A stretch of DNA of 7,485 nucleotides from CAZJNX01 sp964547415 (GTDB lineage: Bacteria; Pseudomonadota; Alphaproteobacteria; Rhizobiales; Amorphaceae): the NCBI GenBank assembly GCA_964547415.1, contig CAZJNX010000216.1, positions 1-7,485 of the forward strand. The letters are read 5' to 3'. Under the pieces are notes generated by a model. It searched no databases. It was given only the letters and a program-made list of their open reading frames with translations, and was not told the DNA's origin. Shown piece after piece: positions 6,409 to 7,485 of this stretch. The stretch's first letter is position 1; the number at the start of each line of letters is the position of its first letter. The translations under genes and the position numbers were made by a program.

Positions 6409-7485
6409 ATGAGCCAGTACGTCCTCAACCTCATCGTCGTGGGCGCCACGTTCGCCCTCTACATCGGCATCGCCATCTGGGCGCGGGCCGGGTCCACCGC
6501 CGAGTTCTATGCCGCGGGCCGCGGCGTCCACCCGGTCACAAACGGCATGGCGACGGCCGCCGACTGGATGTCTGCCGCCTCCTTCATCTCCATGGCCGGC
6601 CTCATCGCCTTCGTCGGCTACGACAACTCCTCCTTCCTGATGGGCTGGACGGGCGGCTACGTCCTCCTCGCCCTCCTGCTCGCGCCCTACCTGAGAAAAT
6701 TCGGCAAGTTCACCGTCCCCGAGTTCATCGGCGACCGGTTCTACAGCCAGTCGGCGCGGCTCGTCGCCGTCCTTTGCCTCATCGTCGCCTCGGTCACCTA
6801 CGTGATCGGGCAGATGACCGGCGTCGGCGTCGCCTTCTCCCGCTTCCTTGAGGTGTCGAACACCACCGGCCTCTTGATCGGCGCGGCGGTCGTCTTCGCC
6901 TACGCGGTGCTCGGCGGCATGAAGGGGATCACCTACACCCAGGTCGCCCAGTACTGCGTCCTCATCACCGCCTACACCATCCCGGCGATCTTCATCTCGC
7001 TGCAGCTCACCGGCACCGCGCTCCCGCCCGTCGGCCTGTTCTCCGACTTCCAGGGCACGGGCGTGCCGCTCCTGCAGACGCTCAACGAGGTGATCGAGGA
7101 CCTCGGCTTCGCGAGCTACACCGGGCACCACACCAACACCTTCAACATGGTGCTGTTCACCCTGTCGCTGATGATCGGCACGGCGGGCCTGCCCCACGTC
7201 ATCATCCGCTTCTTCACGGTGCCGCGGGTGGCCGACGCTCGCTGGTCGGCGGGCTGGGCGCTCGTCTTCATCGCGCTCCTGTACCTCACCGCCCCGGCGG
7301 TGGGCGCCATGGCCCGGCTCAACATCGTGGACACGATCTACCCGAACGGCGTCCAGAACCAGCCGATCGAGTACGAGAACCGGCCGGAGTGGATGCGCAA
7401 CTGGGAGGTGACCGGCCTCATCCAGTGGACCGACCTCAACGACGACGGGCGGATCCAGTACTACAACTCGGCGAACCCCGCCTTC
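6409..7485 (+). CDS. Sodium:solute symporter large subunit, VC_2705 type (partial, runs off the window)
   Basis: The frame from ATG 6409 stays open to the last base, giving the first 359 residues of a protein of the solute:sodium symporter (SSS) family, whose ActP/MctP relatives import acetate and other short carboxylates with Na+. Family landmarks: membrane segment 1 at about 5-25; AEFYAAGRGVHP at 31-42; TAADWMSAASFISMAGLIAF at 49-68, the broken helix of the transport core; YLRKFGKFTVPEFIGDRFYS at 94-113; VIGQMTGVGVAF at 132-143; LGGMKGITYTQVAQYCVLI at 168-186, the SSS signature; and GTAGLPHVIIRFFTVPRVAD at 257-276. A hydrophilic insertion from about 303 carries an EF-hand-like loop at 342-353. 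AGGGG (6397-6401) overlaps the upstream stop 7 bases before the ATG. The adjacent DUF4212 gene and the insertion place it in the two-subunit VC_2705 group rather than with plain ActP. The substrate is unproven; acetate, lactate or propionate are guesses. The AGA-AAA pair at 6694-6699 is unusual codon use here. Confidence 0.94.
   Translation, partial: MSQYVLNLIVVGATFALYIGIAIWARAGSTAEFYAAGRGVHPVTNGMATAADWMSAASFISMAGLIAFVGYDNSSFLMGWTGGYVLLALLLAPYLRKFGKFTVPEFIGDRFYSQSARLVAVLCLIVASVTYVIGQMTGVGVAFSRFLEVSNTTGLLIGAAVVFAYAVLGGMKGITYTQVAQYCVLITAYTIPAIFISLQLTGTALPPVGLFSDFQGTGVPLLQTLNEVIEDLGFASYTGHHTNTFNMVLFTLSLMIGTAGLPHVIIRFFTVPRVADARWSAGWALVFIALLYLTAPAVGAMARLNIVDTIYPNGVQNQPIEYENRPEWMRNWEVTGLIQWTDLNDDGRIQYYNSANPAF

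Noticed and set aside
6694..6699. AGA-AAA codon pair in the symporter gene as a sign of transfer or programmed pausing
   Set aside because: It is a single rare pair in otherwise typical sequence and encodes the basic residues expected in the Y-L-R-K-F motif.
6355..7197. 280-codon minus-strand open frame opposite the symporter large subunit
   Set aside because: The plus strand here encodes clear symporter signatures. The antisense product is His/Asp/Glu/Gly/Val-rich and motif-free.

Overview
The window is very GC-rich, with strong G/C preference at third codon positions. Together with the gene types (HyuA/HyuB-type hydantoinase pair, CPA2 antiporter, DUF4212 plus VC_2705-type symporter), this suggests a high-GC proteobacterium, most likely an alphaproteobacterium. 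That assignment is inference; no rRNA or taxonomic marker gene is present. No mobile element, CRISPR array, tRNA or rRNA was seen.

Left part, minus strand (1-4227): a two-gene operon, hyuA then hyuB, encodes the two subunits of an ATP-dependent hydantoinase/oxoprolinase-family enzyme. The genes overlap by 4 bases. A candidate promoter and a 12-bp-arm interrupted palindrome lie just upstream of hyuA, and an intrinsic-terminator-like hairpin lies beyond hyuB. At the left edge, also on the minus strand, is the N-terminal end of a zinc-type quinone oxidoreductase/alcohol dehydrogenase relative. Its reading frame is cut by an in-frame TAG after about 26 codons, although family-like sequence continues in the same frame past the stop.

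Middle (4169-4703): a 535-base divergent intergenic region without a convincing gene. Its hyuA-proximal end holds the palindrome. Its right end holds short GC hairpins around the start of the next gene.

Right part, plus strand (4704-7485): a CPA2-type cation/proton antiporter with an Asp-Asp ion-binding pair and no C-terminal regulatory domain, followed by a terminator-like hairpin. Then comes a two-gene transporter unit: a DUF4212 small membrane subunit and, 10 bases downstream, the large sodium:solute symporter subunit. The large subunit runs off the window and carries an EF-hand-like loop near the cut. A plausible theme is ion-coupled uptake of an organic acid (symporter), ion homeostasis (antiporter) and breakdown of a cyclic amide or related compound (HyuAB). 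Nothing in the sequence proves that these three units act together. I found no clearly new biological system. The best leads are the interrupted quinone oxidoreductase, the hyuA palindrome and the EF-hand-like loop in the symporter.
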